Assembly (NCBI GenBank): GCA_047921075.1
Contig: JBLRWS010000016.1
Span: 1-44,263, forward strand
DNA: 44,263 nucleotides
Direction: 5' to 3'
From: JBLRWS01 sp047921075
GTDB taxonomy: Bacteria > Bacteroidota > Rhodothermia > Balneolales > Balneolaceae
Program-made: the position numbers and the translations under genes
Notes under the pieces: model-generated
Told to the model about the DNA's origin: nothing
Seen by the model: only the letters and a program-made list of their open reading frames with translations
Databases searched by the model: none
In this document: positions 43,997-44,263 of the stretch, piece after piece
Layout of the letters: the number at the start of each line of letters is the position of its first letter
Position numbering within the stretch: position 1 is the first letter of the stretch

Positions 43997-44150
43997 TCGC
44001 CGGAGGTGAGATATCTTTGTTGTGGATGGATTTTAAGAAAGAACCGGCGCCCCGGCGGGGCGCTATCTGTACTGCCCACTCCGGGGCAGAGGGATTTGGT
44101 GATGTGCAACTCTTTTCAAAGATGTTGCTCCTGCCGGAGCAGGGTTGTCG
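43997..44150. repeat. cluster of GC-rich hairpins, REP-like
   Basis: Four small inverted repeats sit in about 150 bases: CTCGCCGGAGGTGAG (43997-44011), GCGCCCCGGCGGGGCGC (44048-44064, perfect), TGCCCACTCCGGGGCA (near 44073-44090) and GCTCCTGCCGGAGC with flanking CCTG/CAGG (near 44133-44149). All share a CCGG/CGGAG core, and the first is followed by GATATCTTTGT. Similar short hairpin words are scattered between genes in many Bacteroidota genomes. No gene is supported here; an open frame at 43946-44158 crosses the terminator and the hairpins. Confidence 0.6.
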
Positions 44151-44177
44151 GGGTGTGATTAGGTTTTTTGGAGGAAT

Positions 44178-44201
44178 ACAGTTTTAAAACAATAAAACTG
44201 T
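44178..44201. repeat. 9-bp inverted repeat before a possible gene
   Basis: The arms ACAGTTTTA and TAAAACTGT pair perfectly around a 6-base loop. It lies just before an ATG at 44211 and lacks a T run, so it could be an operator or a leader hairpin. Confidence 0.4.
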
Positions 44202-44210
44202 TCATGTGTT

Positions 44211-44263
44211 ATGAGAGTGGTAGTGGCTTCAGGAGATCACCCAGTACTGAATCATGAACGATG
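44211..44263 (+). CDS. possible 5' end of a gene running out of the window
   Basis: From ATG 44211 a frame stays open to the window edge and reads MRVVVASGDHPVLNHER. Seventeen residues are too few to identify it, and no clear ribosome binding site is visible. It is offered because it follows a non-coding gap and has a plausible strand-loop start. Confidence 0.3.
   Translation, partial: MRVVVASGDHPVLNHER

Noticed and set aside
43946..44158. Open frame over the terminator and hairpin cluster
   Set aside because: It crosses a terminator and repeats, is rich in Cys and Arg and has no coding character.

Overview
The window reads as chromosomal DNA of a Bacteroidota-type bacterium, most likely a halophilic member of the Balneolota (Balneolales). 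The grounds are a SusC/SusD pair, two GWxTD-domain proteins, a PorW/SprE-like lipoprotein of the type IX secretion/gliding kind, an NtrC-like regulator next to LptE, many short lipoproteins, weak Shine-Dalgarno sequences and a glucosyl-3-phosphoglycerate synthase, which makes a compatible solute. This placement is inference; no rRNA or tRNA gene was seen.

Layout. 1-640: tail of an upstream gene, a clear terminator and a small lipoprotein. 786-6681: a tight six-gene operon (Na+/solute symporter, GNAT acetyltransferase, alanine/ornithine-racemase-type PLP enzyme, M23-fold protein, M20 amidohydrolase, alanine racemase) that looks built for uptake, deacylation and racemisation of amino acids. 6797-18838: a SusC/SusD unit with two lipoproteins, a beta-propeller lipoprotein and an unknown exported protein, bracketed by two GWxTD proteins. 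19012-32659: mostly housekeeping (pyk, PorW/SprE-like protein, pyrD, pabB-like, a MoxR/ChlI-like AAA+ ATPase, L31, an MBL hydrolase, TPR protein, lptE, sigma-54 activator) ending in a GH13_18 sugar phosphorylase. 32723-35987: a DUF427 gene and a SEC-C gene, originally convergent neighbours, now split by about 2.37 kb flanked by a 122-bp direct repeat. The insert carries a small Cys-rich exported peptide, a beta-propeller lipoprotein and a membrane-anchored DsbA-like protein. 36082-39148: an M20-fold protein lacking its catalytic Glu pair, gpgS and a HAD hydrolase. 39343-43878: an ECF sigma factor, an anti-sigma-like protein with a periplasmic glycogen-binding (CBM48/AMPK-type) domain, an outer-membrane-barrel-like protein ending in a related domain, an exported helical protein and a DUF4382 lipoprotein. 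The end holds a cluster of GC-rich hairpins and perhaps the start of another gene.

The strongest candidate for an undescribed system is the ECF-sigma/CBM48 locus. The same bipartite motif, TGTAAC-N16-CGTC, lies upstream of the sigma gene and again upstream of the DUF4382 gene, which suggests an autoregulated sigma factor whose regulon includes the lipoprotein, with a glycan-binding-like domain on the anti-sigma as possible sensor. Second is the repeat-flanked cassette at 33.2-35.8 kb. Its peptide gene has a C8T9 homopolymer tract just upstream.
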